Counted from the stretch's first letter, positions 38,410 through 47,463 are shown. The stretch: DNA of 64,000 nucleotides from Alphaproteobacteria bacterium (GCA_040216735.1 JAVJOO010000005.1:620001-684000); one strand, 5' to 3'. Numbers and translations are program-made. Notes: generated from the sequence alone by a model not told the origin.

Positions 38410-38502
38410 CGTTCAACCTTTCGCCGTACTGGCGGGCGTGTCCCCAAAGGTGCTACCAAAGTGCCGGGGACAAAGCCAGTCGGACATTGAGGGGAGGCGC
38501 GC

Positions 38503-39216
38503 ATGACCCACAAAACGGCCTTTGGCCGAATCCACTACACCAGTAAGAAGCCTGACCGGATGGATGCCGAGCGCGGGCGCGAATGGTTTAGCATGACCAA
38601 GCACGGCGACGGCTCGCGCACCCTCACCGCCCATTGCGAAATCGACGACGCCCCGGCGGTGATCCGCGACGTGTCGTTGACCGTAGACAGGGATTGGCGG
38701 CCCAACGATTCGTCGGTGCGCATTACGGTCGGCGGCAATTTCGTCGGGTCGGGCTGGTTCCGGTTCACCGACACCGAAGCCGAGTGCCAGACTTCTACCG
38801 TGGCCGAAGGGCGGCTGACCCAACGCATTGCGGTGGCAGAGAAACCGCGCGGTTTCGGCAACCACGCGATCGCATCGGACGGCTGGCTGTTGAACTGTTA
38901 CGACCTCGGCAAGGGGCCGGGCACCCAGTATTTGAACGACATGATGATTTCGTCACCGGACCACCGGGGCGCGACTGGCCCGACGATCTTTCGCCTGAAC
39001 TTCGGGATCGAATTTGTCGGCGAAGAAAAGTGCACGGTCGGCGCCGGCACGTTCGATGCCCTGCACTTCAGGATCGTCGGCACCGAAGGCCAATTGCCAG
39101 AAACCCACCCGCCCTACGACATGTGGTGCACCGCCGACGGCGACTATGTCTTTCTCAAAGGCGCCGTAACGGGGTACATGATGACTCACTACGAATTGAT
39201 CGAACTGCAGAGGTAG
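38503..39216 (+). CDS. hypothetical protein of 237 aa, beta-rich
   Basis: I do not recognise the family with confidence. The fold appears beta-rich, as in DUF3108-like or lipocalin-like domains. SRTLTAHCEIDDAPAVIRDVSLTVDRDWRPNDSSVRITVGGNFVGSGWFRF and FGIEFVGEEKCTVGAGTFDALHFRIVG are the most distinctive stretches. There is no signal peptide. The ATG follows GGGGAGGCGCGC. It sits 2 nt before the next gene, so the two form an operon. A ligand-binding or small-molecule role is only a guess. Confidence 0.75.
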   Translation: MTHKTAFGRIHYTSKKPDRMDAERGREWFSMTKHGDGSRTLTAHCEIDDAPAVIRDVSLTVDRDWRPNDSSVRITVGGNFVGSGWFRFTDTEAECQTSTVAEGRLTQRIAVAEKPRGFGNHAIASDGWLLNCYDLGKGPGTQYLNDMMISSPDHRGATGPTIFRLNFGIEFVGEEKCTVGAGTFDALHFRIVGTEGQLPETHPPYDMWCTADGDYVFLKGAVTGYMMTHYELIELQR

Positions 39217-39218
39217 AG

Positions 39219-39920
39219 ATGGCTGACGACAAAGGCATGCTGGTTTCTTGGACTGAAACCAATCCCGCGTTCGACGCGGAACTGCGCGAATGGTTTGTTC
39301 GCGAACATATCGACGAGCGCGCGCTGGACACACCGGGTTTCTACCGCGCGCGGTTCTACGACGCTGTCGACGCCAAGGTTGAGTATTTCGCGACCTACGA
39401 GACCGAGAGCCATACCGTATTGACCGGCGACGGATACCTGGAACGGGTCGGCAACCAAACGCCATGGAGCCTCAAGGTCATTCCACAACTGACGGTCCTA
39501 AACCGGATGACCGCGCGCGTGACGATCGACATGATGCACGGCGTCGGCGGGGCCGTGGCCGCGGTGCGCTTCTATCCGCCCCAGGATCAGGCCGGGCAGG
39601 AAAAGCTCCGCGTGCATCTACGCGATACTGTCTTTGCGCCGATGGTCAAAGAGCAAGGCGTGATGGGCGTGTGCCTCGCCGAAAACATTCTGGAGGCGGC
39701 GAACGCGACCGGGGCGAAGGCCCGCGCGCTCGGCGGAGCGATGCCGGTGCTTGAGAAGGTGGAATGGCTGGCGGTGATCGAAGCCAGCACCGATCAGATC
39801 GTGCGCACGGCCGCGCGCGGCGCGTTCGGCCCCGACGCCCTCAAGGCACACGGCGTCGCCGCTGCCCCCGAAATCGGCCTGTACCGTTTCGTCTACGGTA
39901 TGGATAAACGCGGCGCCTGA
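39219..39920 (+). CDS. hypothetical protein, two ferredoxin-like (dimeric alpha/beta barrel) halves
   Basis: The 233-residue protein starts GMLVSWTETNPAFDAELREWFVREHIDERALDTPGFYRARFYDA and has FATYETES. A second half has REKLRVHL-like KLRVHLRDTVFAPMVKEQGVMGVCLAE and WLAVIEAS. Each half looks like an EthD/DABB domain, so the chain may form an internal pseudo-dimer. The ATG follows the preceding stop codon by 2 nt (tagagATG). The longer frame upstream is a shadow of the preceding gene. The function is unknown. Confidence 0.75.
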   Translation: MADDKGMLVSWTETNPAFDAELREWFVREHIDERALDTPGFYRARFYDAVDAKVEYFATYETESHTVLTGDGYLERVGNQTPWSLKVIPQLTVLNRMTARVTIDMMHGVGGAVAAVRFYPPQDQAGQEKLRVHLRDTVFAPMVKEQGVMGVCLAENILEAANATGAKARALGGAMPVLEKVEWLAVIEASTDQIVRTAARGAFGPDALKAHGVAAAPEIGLYRFVYGMDKRGA

Positions 39921-39928
39921 GGGCGCCG

Positions 39929-40561
39929 CTAACCGCGCGCGGCCATCATCAAATCGGCAACGGTGCGGTTCCCCTCGCCGTCCAGCGCGCCCAATGCTGC
40001 CGCCACGCCCGCGATGTCTTCGGCGCTTCGGTTTTGGCTGAGTTTCCGTTTTCCTTCGATGCGGGCGAGCGGGATTTCGAAGGCGACGATGCCGTTGAGC
40101 ATCGCGCCCATCTGCGCTTGGGGGAGCGCCCCCAGGGTCCAGGGTGGCTTCGGCGCCAAGCCTGCCTCGGACGCGGCGCTTAGATCGGCCAAGAGGGCGC
40201 ACACCCGCTCGGGGTCTTCGACGATGCGTGGGACGCCGTAGGCGTGCACCGCAACGTAATTCCAGGTCGGGACGAGCCCCGGCGTGGCGTACCAGTCGGG
40301 CGAGACATACGCGTGCGCTCCCTGGAAAACGACCAGCGCTTCGCCCCCACCGAAGGCCCGCCAGATCGGATTGGCGCGGGCGATGTGCGCGCGCAGGGTG
40401 CCGTATGGCCCACGGTCGCGGTCGACCACGACCGGCAGGTGGACGGCCTCCAAGGAGCCCTCCAGCGTCACGGTCAACACCGCGAACGGGTGGGCCGCCA
40501 TGATGTCGAACAGAACATTGGTCTCGCCGGGCGGAAACGCAAAGGGTGCGGGAACGTACAT
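39929..40561 (-). CDS. PaiB-family FMN-binding transcriptional-regulator-like protein
   Basis: The 210-residue protein matches PaiB/FMN-binding split-barrel proteins. It begins YVPAPFAFPPGETNVLFDIMAAHPFAVLTV and continues GTLRAHIARANPIWRAF, ALVVFQGAHAYVSPDWYA, VPTWNYVAVHAYG and FEIPLARIEGKRKLSQNRSAED. B. subtilis PaiB gave the family its regulator name, but flavin or haem binding is more general. The open frame reaches 40834; the family starts at the ATG at 40561. It is divergent from the malonyl-CoA synthetase gene. Confidence 0.9.
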   Translation of the reverse strand: MYVPAPFAFPPGETNVLFDIMAAHPFAVLTVTLEGSLEAVHLPVVVDRDRGPYGTLRAHIARANPIWRAFGGGEALVVFQGAHAYVSPDWYATPGLVPTWNYVAVHAYGVPRIVEDPERVCALLADLSAASEAGLAPKPPWTLGALPQAQMGAMLNGIVAFEIPLARIEGKRKLSQNRSAEDIAGVAAALGALDGEGNRTVADLMMAARG

Positions 40562-40709
40562 GGCAGCGCCTTCCGATGGGGTGGCACACCCCTGAACCGG
40601 GGTCGGGGAGGATGCGACAATCCTAACATTCGCTGCCCCTCGTCGCCGAACGCAGATCGGCCCCTCCTGTACTCGGGCGCCGTGGCACGACCGGCGCCGA
40701 CATGCCACC

Positions 40710-42272
40710 ATGGCTGCCGCGTCTTTTGATCCTCGTGTGGAGTTCTTTGTGACCGGCAATCTTTTTGCGTTGTTCGAAAGCCGGTTCCCGGCGGACCGCG
40801 ACGCACCCCTGATCGACAGCCCGCGCCGCGGCATCTTTAGCTTTAGCGATGCGATCCTGTGGAGCGACCGCTTCGCCCGCGCCCTCCAGGCTGAGGGTGC
40901 TAAACCGGGCGACCGGATCGCCGTTCAGGTCGACAAGTCGCCCGAGGCGATCTTTCTTTACCTCGCCTGCCTCAAGGCCGGACTGGTCTATTTGCCGTTG
41001 AACACCGGGTACGAACTTGAAGAGGTGCGCTACTTCGTGAGCGATGCAGAACCGAGCGTCTTCGTGACGAGCGATGCCGCACGGCCCAAGATCGCCGACG
41101 CGCTCGGCGCCACGCCAGTGCTGACCCTGAACGCCGACGGCAGCGGGACTCTCGTGGCGGCAGGTGCCGCGTTTACAGACGAGAGCGTAGCCATCTGCCC
41201 GCGCGACGACGACGACCTCGCGTCGATCATCTACACCAGCGGCACCACCGGGCGGCCCAAGGGCGCGATGCTGAGCCACGGCAACCTATCGTCCAACGCG
41301 CGCACGCTGCACCGGATTTGGGGGTTTGTGCCAGGCGATGTGCTGCTGCACGCGCTGCCGATCTACCATGTCCATGGACTGTTCGTGGCAACGCACTGCG
41401 TGCTGCTGAACGGATCGCATATGATTTTCTTGGAGTCTTTCGATGCCCCCACCGTGATCGAGCTGTTGCCAAAGGCAACGGTGATGATGGGGGTGCCGAC
41501 CTTCTACACGCGACTGCTGGATGACCCTGCTTTCACCGCCGATGTCTGCGCATCGGTTCGATTGTTCGTTTCGGGCTCGGCACCGCTGTTGCCCGAGACC
41601 TTCGAGGCGTTCGAGGCGCGAACCGGGCAGACCATTCTGGAACGCTATGGGATGACCGAGGCGGGCATGATTACCTCCAACCCACTCGACGGTGCGCGCT
41701 TGGCCGGTACCGTCGGCTACGCCCTGCCCGATGTGGCGGTTCGCGTGGTCGACGACGCGGGTACGCCGCTCGACGCGGGCGGCGTCGGTGGGCTTGAGGT
41801 GCGGGGCCCCAACCTGTTCAAGGGCTATTGGCGCCAACCTGAAAAAACCGCCCAAGACATGACCGCGGACGGCTACTTTCGCACCGGCGACATGGCAACC
41901 CAGGCGGCGGACGGCCGCGTATCGTTGGTCGGCCGGGCCAAAGATCTGATCATCAGCGGCGGCCTGAACGTCTACCCCAAGGAAATCGAGACCGAGATCG
42001 ACGCCGTACCGGGTGTCGGCGAAAGCGCCGTTATCGGCGTACCGCATCCCGACTTCGGCGAGGCGGTGGTCGCGGTGGTGACGCGGCTCGACGAGATCGT
42101 CGATGAGGCCGCGATCCTGCGGGCCCTGGACGGACGGTTAGCGCGGTTCAAACGCCCCAAGCGGATATTTTTCGTCGACACCCTACCGCGCAACGCGATG
42201 GGCAAGGTGCGCAAGAATACGTTGCGCGAGACCTTTGGCGGCTCCTTCGAGACGCCCGCCAAGACATCTTGA
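40710..42272 (+). CDS. matB: malonyl-CoA synthetase (MatB-like)
   Basis: Activates malonate to malonyl-CoA with ATP. The 520-residue ANL enzyme has the P-loop IIYTSGTTGRPKGAML, ERYGMTEAGM, GYFRTGDMA, the hinge GRAKDLIISGGLNVYPKEIE and the catalytic Lys in LPRNAMGKVRKNTLRE. The N-terminal NLFALFESRF and VQVDKSPEAIFLYLACLKAGLVYLPLNTGYELEEVRYFVSDAEP match MatB rather than other acyl-CoA ligases. No malonyl-CoA decarboxylase gene is adjacent, so malonate may feed synthesis rather than catabolism. Confidence 0.88.
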   Translation: MAAASFDPRVEFFVTGNLFALFESRFPADRDAPLIDSPRRGIFSFSDAILWSDRFARALQAEGAKPGDRIAVQVDKSPEAIFLYLACLKAGLVYLPLNTGYELEEVRYFVSDAEPSVFVTSDAARPKIADALGATPVLTLNADGSGTLVAAGAAFTDESVAICPRDDDDLASIIYTSGTTGRPKGAMLSHGNLSSNARTLHRIWGFVPGDVLLHALPIYHVHGLFVATHCVLLNGSHMIFLESFDAPTVIELLPKATVMMGVPTFYTRLLDDPAFTADVCASVRLFVSGSAPLLPETFEAFEARTGQTILERYGMTEAGMITSNPLDGARLAGTVGYALPDVAVRVVDDAGTPLDAGGVGGLEVRGPNLFKGYWRQPEKTAQDMTADGYFRTGDMATQAADGRVSLVGRAKDLIISGGLNVYPKEIETEIDAVPGVGESAVIGVPHPDFGEAVVAVVTRLDEIVDEAAILRALDGRLARFKRPKRIFFVDTLPRNAMGKVRKNTLRETFGGSFETPAKTS

Positions 42273-42347
42273 CGGCAATCAATGCCGGAGGCGCGGCACC
42301 GGCGCACGGTGAAACGGTCGCTTTCTGATCCGACCGGAGGCCGCGCG

Positions 42348-42791
42348 ATGCATGCCGTTACAACCTGGGTGATATTGGCCGACGCCGGTCGCGCTCGCAT
42401 TGTCGAGTCGCCCGGGCCCGGCAAAGGCCTTAGCGAAATAGCGACTTTCGACTCTCCGTCGCGGCATGACGCGGCGCGAGAACTCGGCAGCGATCGACCA
42501 GGGCGGACCGGCGACCGAATGGGGCCAGGCCGACATGCTCTGGAACCTCGGCAAGACCCCAAGGATATCGCGACCCAAGGATTCGAACGCGCGTTGGTGG
42601 CGCACCTTGTAGAGTCCGCTAAACGGAAAGCGTTCGACAGATTGGTCGTGGTCGCCCCTCCAAAAGTACTAGGTGATCTGCGCGAGATGCTGGATGGGAA
42701 AATTGCGATCGAAACGACTCTCGCCAAAGACCTCGTATCGGTAGCGACCCACGACCTTGAAGATCATCTGCGCGCCGTCATCAATTTCTGA
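42348..42791 (+). CDS. host-attachment-type protein (BaeRF/eRF1-like family)
   Basis: The 147-residue protein begins HAVTTWVILADAGRARIVESPGPGKGLSEIATF. It ends with FDRLVVVAPPKVLGDLREMLDGKIAIETTLAKDLVSVATHDLEDHLRAVI. This is the layout of the Pfam family named for Agrobacterium host attachment, a release-factor-like fold. Its role is unsettled and may be stress- or ribosome-related. The start is the ATG after GGAGGCCGCGCG; the open frame extends 22 codons further upstream without a ribosome-binding site. Confidence 0.88.
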   Translation: MHAVTTWVILADAGRARIVESPGPGKGLSEIATFDSPSRHDAARELGSDRPGRTGDRMGPGRHALEPRQDPKDIATQGFERALVAHLVESAKRKAFDRLVVVAPPKVLGDLREMLDGKIAIETTLAKDLVSVATHDLEDHLRAVINF

Positions 42792-42821
42792 CGTCGCTGG
42801 CAGACTGCCTCGGAGGCCAAA

Positions 42822-43037
42822 ATGAAACCACGCGTCGCCATTGCCGCAGCCTTCGGCCTCGGCCTTGCCGTCGGCGTAGCGGGCACCGCTTCTTGGGCGC
42901 CCCAGGCATCGCCGAGTCCGTCATTGACGACCGCCGATATTCTCGGCTTCGACGAGCGCGTTCGCCTTATCGTCGAGGAATGCGTCATCGCGGGTGCCGG
43001 TACCAACCTCGCCAGTCTGCGCTGCCACCTGGAGTGA
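42822..43037 (+). CDS. small exported or membrane-anchored protein, 71 aa
   Basis: The ATG is preceded by a clear GGAGGCCAAA. The N-terminal ~28 residues (KPRVAIAAAFGLGLAVGVAGTASWA) form a signal peptide or anchor. The remaining ~43 residues contain DILGFDERVRLIVEECVIAGAGTNLASLRCHLE with two cysteines. I recognise no family. The good ribosome-binding site and the signal sequence support a real gene. Confidence 0.6.
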   Translation: MKPRVAIAAAFGLGLAVGVAGTASWAPQASPSPSLTTADILGFDERVRLIVEECVIAGAGTNLASLRCHLE

Positions 43038-43095
43038 CAGCGGCAGGGTCGATCGACCGCCGCCGGTCGGCGACGGTCGACTTCGGTACGGACGG

Positions 43096-43590
43096 CTAGG
43101 CCGCTTTGACTTCGATCTTGCGGGTCTTGGCCTTGGACTCCGCGCTCTTTGGCACCGTGATTTCCAAAATGCCATTCTTCAACGTCGCAGCGACTTTGGT
43201 ATCGTCGATGCCCGGTGGCAGCGACACCGATCGGCGATAGGTCCGCCGCGAGCGCTCGACCCGGTGGTAGTGCTTGTCTTTTTCCTCGGTCTTTTCTTCG
43301 TGCTTGCCAGTGATCGTCAACACGCCGTCGGCAACCTCGACATGCATGTCCTTCTCCGAGACTCCCGGCAGCTCCGCGGAGATGTGGACCGCTTCCTTGG
43401 TTTCCGACACATCGAGCCGGGGCAAGGCGAAACCGTCTTCGCCCTCCGGCTCGCGCCAGGGAGTCATGCGGGCTCCCCAACCGCCCATGAAGTCGTCAAA
43501 CAGGCGATCGATCTCTCCTTGCAACGATGTCAGGGTACCAAGCCCCGTGCGACGCGGAATCACTTCACCTTTTGCCATGTTGTCCTCCAC
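43096..43590 (-). CDS. Hsp20/alpha-crystallin small heat-shock protein
   Basis: The 164-residue chaperone has an N-terminal region with EIDRLFDDFMGGWGARMTPWREPEG. The alpha-crystallin domain follows (LDVSETKEAVHISAELPGVSEKDMHVEVADGVLTITGKHEEK), with the late signature RSVSLPPGIDDTKVAATLKNGILEITVPK. It prevents aggregation of unfolded proteins. The ATG has a GGAGG Shine-Dalgarno sequence. A possible heat-shock (RpoH-type) promoter lies upstream at 43632-43660. Confidence 0.95.
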   Translation of the reverse strand: MEDNMAKGEVIPRRTGLGTLTSLQGEIDRLFDDFMGGWGARMTPWREPEGEDGFALPRLDVSETKEAVHISAELPGVSEKDMHVEVADGVLTITGKHEEKTEEKDKHYHRVERSRRTYRRSVSLPPGIDDTKVAATLKNGILEITVPKSAESKAKTRKIEVKAA

Positions 43591-43631
43591 AAGTTGGATC
43601 CCCCAATGGGATACCTTCCTCTATTGCGCAC

Positions 43632-43660
43632 AGGTGGGTCTGGCGTTGATCGCGGTCAAG
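43632..43660 (-). promoter_or_regulatory. possible RpoH-type promoter of the Hsp20 gene
   Basis: On the minus strand CTTGAC (43655-43660) is followed after 16 nt by CCCACCT (43632-43638). This resembles the heat-shock sigma pattern CTTGA-N16-18-CCCCATnT, with a less perfect -10. It would give a leader of about 35 nt before the Hsp20 ATG. The position and downstream gene are in favour; the -10 is not strong. Confidence 0.35.
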
Positions 43661-43734
43661 ATTCCAATTGATCCGACGCAACGCCCGCGAGGAACGGCGT
43701 GCGACCATGGTCGTTCACATCGGAGGTGCCACTT

Positions 43735-44049
43735 ATGTTCGACCGAAACCACCATCATCCGCACTACCGCGAACCGTTGTTGGGCCGAGTGCTCTTCGTG
43801 ATCGGGATCGCGGCCTTTACCGTCAACGTCGTGGGCGCGGTGCTGACTTACCCGGCCTGGATCTCAGGCAACCTGAGTATTCTGACGGTGTGGATCGCCG
43901 GACTAAGCAGCGCGTTGATTTTGGTTGCGATGGGCCGGGTTCTGGATGTCCTCGCGGATATCCGACATGAAGCGACGAGCGTCCACCAACTCTTGCAATC
44001 CGCGGCAGGGTCGCCAGTCGGACAGCCGGATCGACGGGACGACGACTAG
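43735..44049 (+). CDS. small two-helix membrane protein, 104 aa
   Basis: The ATG at 43735 has GGAGG 8 nt upstream and is preferred over the GTG at 43699. The protein has a His-rich N-terminus (DRNHHHPHYREPLLGR). Two membrane helices follow (VLFVIGIAAFTVNVVGAVLTY, about residues 18-38, and LTVWIAGLSSALILVAMGRVL, about 48-68). A polar tail with VLADIRHEATSVHQLL that may form a short coiled coil ends it. No family is recognised. Confidence 0.65.
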   Translation: MFDRNHHHPHYREPLLGRVLFVIGIAAFTVNVVGAVLTYPAWISGNLSILTVWIAGLSSALILVAMGRVLDVLADIRHEATSVHQLLQSAAGSPVGQPDRRDDD

Positions 44050-44139
44050 CACGCCTCTCGCCCGCAATCGCGTCGACGCCGGGCCGGGATTTGCGGACAG
44101 CCGTTCCTGGGGGGCACAATTGCCCCGAGGAGGCGTCCC

Positions 44140-45771
44140 ATGTTCCAACCCCGCGGCCACAGCGCCCACAACGACACGTTCGCCCGCGACAACCTGCCAC
44201 CGCTCGACCTTTGGCCGGACATGGACTACGGCGCGGTGCCCGCCCTGGCAGCCTATCCCGGCCAAATTAACGTCGCCCGCGACCTCCTAGACATCCACGT
44301 CGCCGCCGGTTTCGGCGACCGTCCAGCCCTGCACTTCAACGGTGCGTCCTGGTCCTATGCGGTGTTGCACGCGCAGGCCAATCGCATCGCCCGTGTATTG
44401 GTTGAGGACATGGGCCTGGAAACCGGCAATAGGGTGTTGTTGCGCGCACCCAACAACCCGATGCTGGTTGCCGCATGGTTCGCGGTGCTGAAGGCCGGCG
44501 GGATTTGCGTGACGACCATGCCGATGCTGCGGTCGGGCGAACTCGTTCCCCTGATCGAGAAGGCCCAGGTGAGCCACGCACTGTGCGATATCGCCCTTGC
44601 GACCGACCTCGATACCGCGTGCAAAGGCTTGCCTATCACGGCGCTGCATTTCAGTGCCGATGGGACCGGCGACCAGGCACTGGAGCGCGCAATGGCTGGC
44701 AAACCGGCGACCTTCGACACCGTGGATACCGCCGCCGACGACGTTGCGTTGATCGCGTTCACCTCCGGTACGACCGGCGGTTCGAAGGGAACGATCCATT
44801 TCCACCGCGATGTCCTGGCGATTGCCGATCTGTTTCCGCGCCACGTGATTTCCATCGGCCGCGACGATGTGTTCGCGGGATCGCCGCCCCTCGCCTTTAC
44901 GTTCGGGTTAGGCGCTTTGGTCGTGTTCCCGATGCGCTACGGCGCATCGTCGGTGATGGTCGAGCGGTTCGGGCCCGACACGATGCTGGAAACCGTTCAA
45001 CGGTACGGCTGCACCGGAATTTACACGGCGCCGACGGCCTACCGAGCCATGCTGCCGAAGGTGAACGACTTCGACCTATCGCGCTTGAAGGTGTGCGTAT
45101 CGGCCGGCGAACATCTGCCCAAGGCGACGTGGGAGGCCTGGCACAAGGCCACCGGCATCGCGTTGATCGACGGCATCGGCGCGACCGAACTCCTGCATAT
45201 CTTCGTTTCCGCGTCGGGCGCGGAAATTCGGCCCGGTGCCACCGGTAAGGCGATCGCCGGCTACGAGGCCCGACTGATCGACGCCGAAGGTGAACCACTG
45301 CCGCCCGGCGGCGAGGGGCGCCTTGCGGTACGGGGACCGACGGGGTGCCGCTATCTTGCCGACGCCGAACGCCAGAAAGGCTACGTGCAGGACGGCTGGA
45401 ACGTGACCGGCGACGTCTACCGCGAGGACGCCGAGGGCTACTTGCACTACATCGCCCGGTCCGACGATATGATTATTTCGGCGGGCTACAACATCGCCGG
45501 GCCCGAGGTGGAGAACGCACTGCTGACCCACGCAGCGGTGCAAGAATGCGCCGTCGTCGGCGTGCCCGATGACGCGCGCGGCCAATTGGTCAAGGCTTTT
45601 GTCGTCGCAGCACCCGGCGTCAGCGGCGATGCGGCCCTGGCTAAAATCCTGCAAGACCATGTCAAAGCGACGATCGCGCCCTATAAATATCCCCGGGCGA
45701 TCGACTTCGTCGACGCGCTGCCGAAGACCCAGACCGGAAAAGTTCAGCGCTTCAAGCTGCGCGACAGCTAG
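44140..45771 (+). CDS. benzoate/2-aminobenzoate-CoA ligase-like AMP-forming ligase
   Basis: The 543-residue ANL enzyme has IAFTSGTTGGSKGTIHFHRD (P-loop) and SPPLAFTFGLGALVVFPMRYGASSVMVE. IDGIGATELLHIFVSASG replaces the usual YGxTE, and WNVTGDVYREDAEGYLHYIARSDDMIISAGYNIAGPEVE carries the hinge. The catalytic Lys is in PKTQTGKVQRFKLR. The GIGATE-LLHIF pattern is typical of benzoate-, 2-aminobenzoate- and related aryl-CoA ligases. It leads a run with an aldo-keto reductase (34 nt downstream) and a GST. Confidence 0.88.
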   Translation: MFQPRGHSAHNDTFARDNLPPLDLWPDMDYGAVPALAAYPGQINVARDLLDIHVAAGFGDRPALHFNGASWSYAVLHAQANRIARVLVEDMGLETGNRVLLRAPNNPMLVAAWFAVLKAGGICVTTMPMLRSGELVPLIEKAQVSHALCDIALATDLDTACKGLPITALHFSADGTGDQALERAMAGKPATFDTVDTAADDVALIAFTSGTTGGSKGTIHFHRDVLAIADLFPRHVISIGRDDVFAGSPPLAFTFGLGALVVFPMRYGASSVMVERFGPDTMLETVQRYGCTGIYTAPTAYRAMLPKVNDFDLSRLKVCVSAGEHLPKATWEAWHKATGIALIDGIGATELLHIFVSASGAEIRPGATGKAIAGYEARLIDAEGEPLPPGGEGRLAVRGPTGCRYLADAERQKGYVQDGWNVTGDVYREDAEGYLHYIARSDDMIISAGYNIAGPEVENALLTHAAVQECAVVGVPDDARGQLVKAFVVAAPGVSGDAALAKILQDHVKATIAPYKYPRAIDFVDALPKTQTGKVQRFKLRDS

Positions 45772-45805
45772 GCCGACCGATCACAAACGAAACAGGGAGA
45801 AAGCC

Positions 45806-46750
45806 ATGGAGCATCGTACGTTGGGGCCCTCCAATCTGGAGGTTTCGCTGGTCGGATTGGGGTGCAACAACTTCGGCGGCCGCATCGGCGTCGAGGAGAC
45901 GCGGGCCGTCGTGGATGCCGCGATCGACGCCGGAATCACCCTGTTCGATACCGCCGACGTCTATGGCAAGCGCGGCGGTTCGGAGACCTGCCTCGGTCAG
46001 GTCCTCGGCAACCGGCGCAAGGACATCGTGCTGGCCACCAAGTTCGCGATGCCGATGAGCGACGACGGGGCCATGCGCGGCGCGTCGCGGACCTACATTA
46101 TGCGGGCCTGCGAGGCGAGCCTGAAGCGGCTGAAGACCGATTGGATCGACCTCTACCAGGTCCATACTCCGGACGCTGGCACGCCGATTGAGGAGACGCT
46201 GCAGGCGCTCGACGATCTCGTGCAGCAGGGCAAGGTGCGTCACATCGGTTGTTCCAATTATTCCGCCGACCAACTGGACGAGGCCCAGGATGCGGCGAGC
46301 GGCAACGGGTGGCATGGCTTCACCAGTTGTCAGGACCATTACAGCCTGCTCGCCCGCGACATCGACGACACGCTGCTGCCGGCGATCGTTCGCCGCGGCC
46401 TCGGGCTGTTGCCTTACTTTCCGTTGGCGAGCGGGTTGTTGACCGGGAAATACAGCCGCGACAATCCCCCGCCCGCAGGCACCCGAATGGCCGAAATGCC
46501 GATGATGGCCGACCGCTACATGACCGACCGCAACTGGGATATCGTCGACGGCCTGTCAGCCTTTGCCGCGCGCAACAACCGGTCGTTGCTTGAGTTGGCC
46601 TTTGCCTGGCTGGCTGCCCGGCCGACCGTGACCAGTGTGATTGCGGGTGCAACGCATCCCGATCAGGTGCACCTCAACGCGGCGGCGGTTGGTTGGAAAC
46701 TCGGGGCGAAGGACATGGCCGAAATCGACCGGATCACCGGCGCCGCCTGA
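45806..46750 (+). CDS. aldo/keto reductase
   Basis: The 314-residue NADPH-dependent TIM-barrel enzyme has LGCNNFGGRIGVEETRAVVDAAIDAGITLFDTADVYGKRGGSE (catalytic Asp/Tyr region), DIVLATKF (catalytic Lys), WIDLYQVHTPD (His) and VRHIGCSNYSADQL. This is the AKR group with YccK/Tas-like members. The ATG follows GGGAGAAAGCC. The longer open frame upstream overlaps the ligase gene in another frame and is not used. The GST gene begins 1 nt after the stop codon. Confidence 0.93.
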   Translation: MEHRTLGPSNLEVSLVGLGCNNFGGRIGVEETRAVVDAAIDAGITLFDTADVYGKRGGSETCLGQVLGNRRKDIVLATKFAMPMSDDGAMRGASRTYIMRACEASLKRLKTDWIDLYQVHTPDAGTPIEETLQALDDLVQQGKVRHIGCSNYSADQLDEAQDAASGNGWHGFTSCQDHYSLLARDIDDTLLPAIVRRGLGLLPYFPLASGLLTGKYSRDNPPPAGTRMAEMPMMADRYMTDRNWDIVDGLSAFAARNNRSLLELAFAWLAARPTVTSVIAGATHPDQVHLNAAAVGWKLGAKDMAEIDRITGAA

Positions 46751-46751
46751 C

Positions 46752-47441
46752 GTGAAGCTGTTCTATTCGCCGACGCCAAGCCTGCACAAGGTGCCCATTA
46801 CCGCGCGGGAGAAGGGCGTGTGGGACCGTATCGCGGTCGTGCCGGTCTATCCCTACAGGCCCGCTTACGATATCAGCGCGATCAACCCGCTTGCCAAGGT
46901 ACCCACGCTGACACTCGACGACGGCAGCGGGCTGTACGGGAGCCAAGTGATTTGTGAGTACCTCGATTCGCTTGGCCCCGCGCCGGTGCTGTTTCCGCCT
47001 TCGGGCCCGGCGCGGTGGGACGCGCTTCGGCGCATGGCCTTGGCCGATACCGTGTTCGAGGCGACCGTTTCGATCAATTTGGAGAATGGACGGCCGCGCG
47101 CGGAACGCCGCGCCGATCACTTTGCCCGGCAATGGCCGAAGATCGTGCACGGGCTCGACCAAATGGAGCGCGATGCCGGGGCGCTGGGCGACCAATGGGA
47201 CATCGGACGCGTCGCGACCCTGCATCCGCTGAGCTATATCGATCCGGCGCGCGGTGCCGAAGATCCGTTATATCCCCATTACGATTGGCGGCCCGGACGC
47301 GCCGCGCTTGCGGCATGGTTCGATAAGCAGTCGACGCGGCCATCAGTGAAGGCCCAGCGGGCAACCGAGCCAGGCGACGATTCGCCCGAGAATTTGGCGC
47401 GCCACATCGCGGAGGTGTTGCGCGCGCGAGGGTCCGCCTAG
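46752..47441 (+). CDS. glutathione S-transferase family protein
   Basis: The 229-residue protein has a thioredoxin-fold N-terminal half (KLFYSPTPSLHKVPITAREKGVW ... INPLAKVPTLTLDDGSGLYGSQVICEYLDSL). A helical C-terminal domain follows (WDALRRMALADTVFEATVSINLENGRPRAERRADHFARQWPKIVHGLDQME). The N-terminal Ser/Thr near STPS-like SPTPS is the likely glutathione-activating residue. The GTG start lies 1 nt after the aldo/keto reductase stop codon, which implies coupled translation and a shared pathway, perhaps for an aromatic substrate. Confidence 0.9.
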   Translation: MKLFYSPTPSLHKVPITAREKGVWDRIAVVPVYPYRPAYDISAINPLAKVPTLTLDDGSGLYGSQVICEYLDSLGPAPVLFPPSGPARWDALRRMALADTVFEATVSINLENGRPRAERRADHFARQWPKIVHGLDQMERDAGALGDQWDIGRVATLHPLSYIDPARGAEDPLYPHYDWRPGRAALAAWFDKQSTRPSVKAQRATEPGDDSPENLARHIAEVLRARGSA

Positions 47442-47463
47442 GCCGCGCCGTCGCCGCGGGCGC

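Noticed and set aside
36821-38416. 531-codon open frame on the minus strand in a second frame of the antiporter gene
   Set aside because: The antiporter frame has a complete domain set. The alternative translation is Arg/Pro-rich with no motif, typical of a high-GC shadow.
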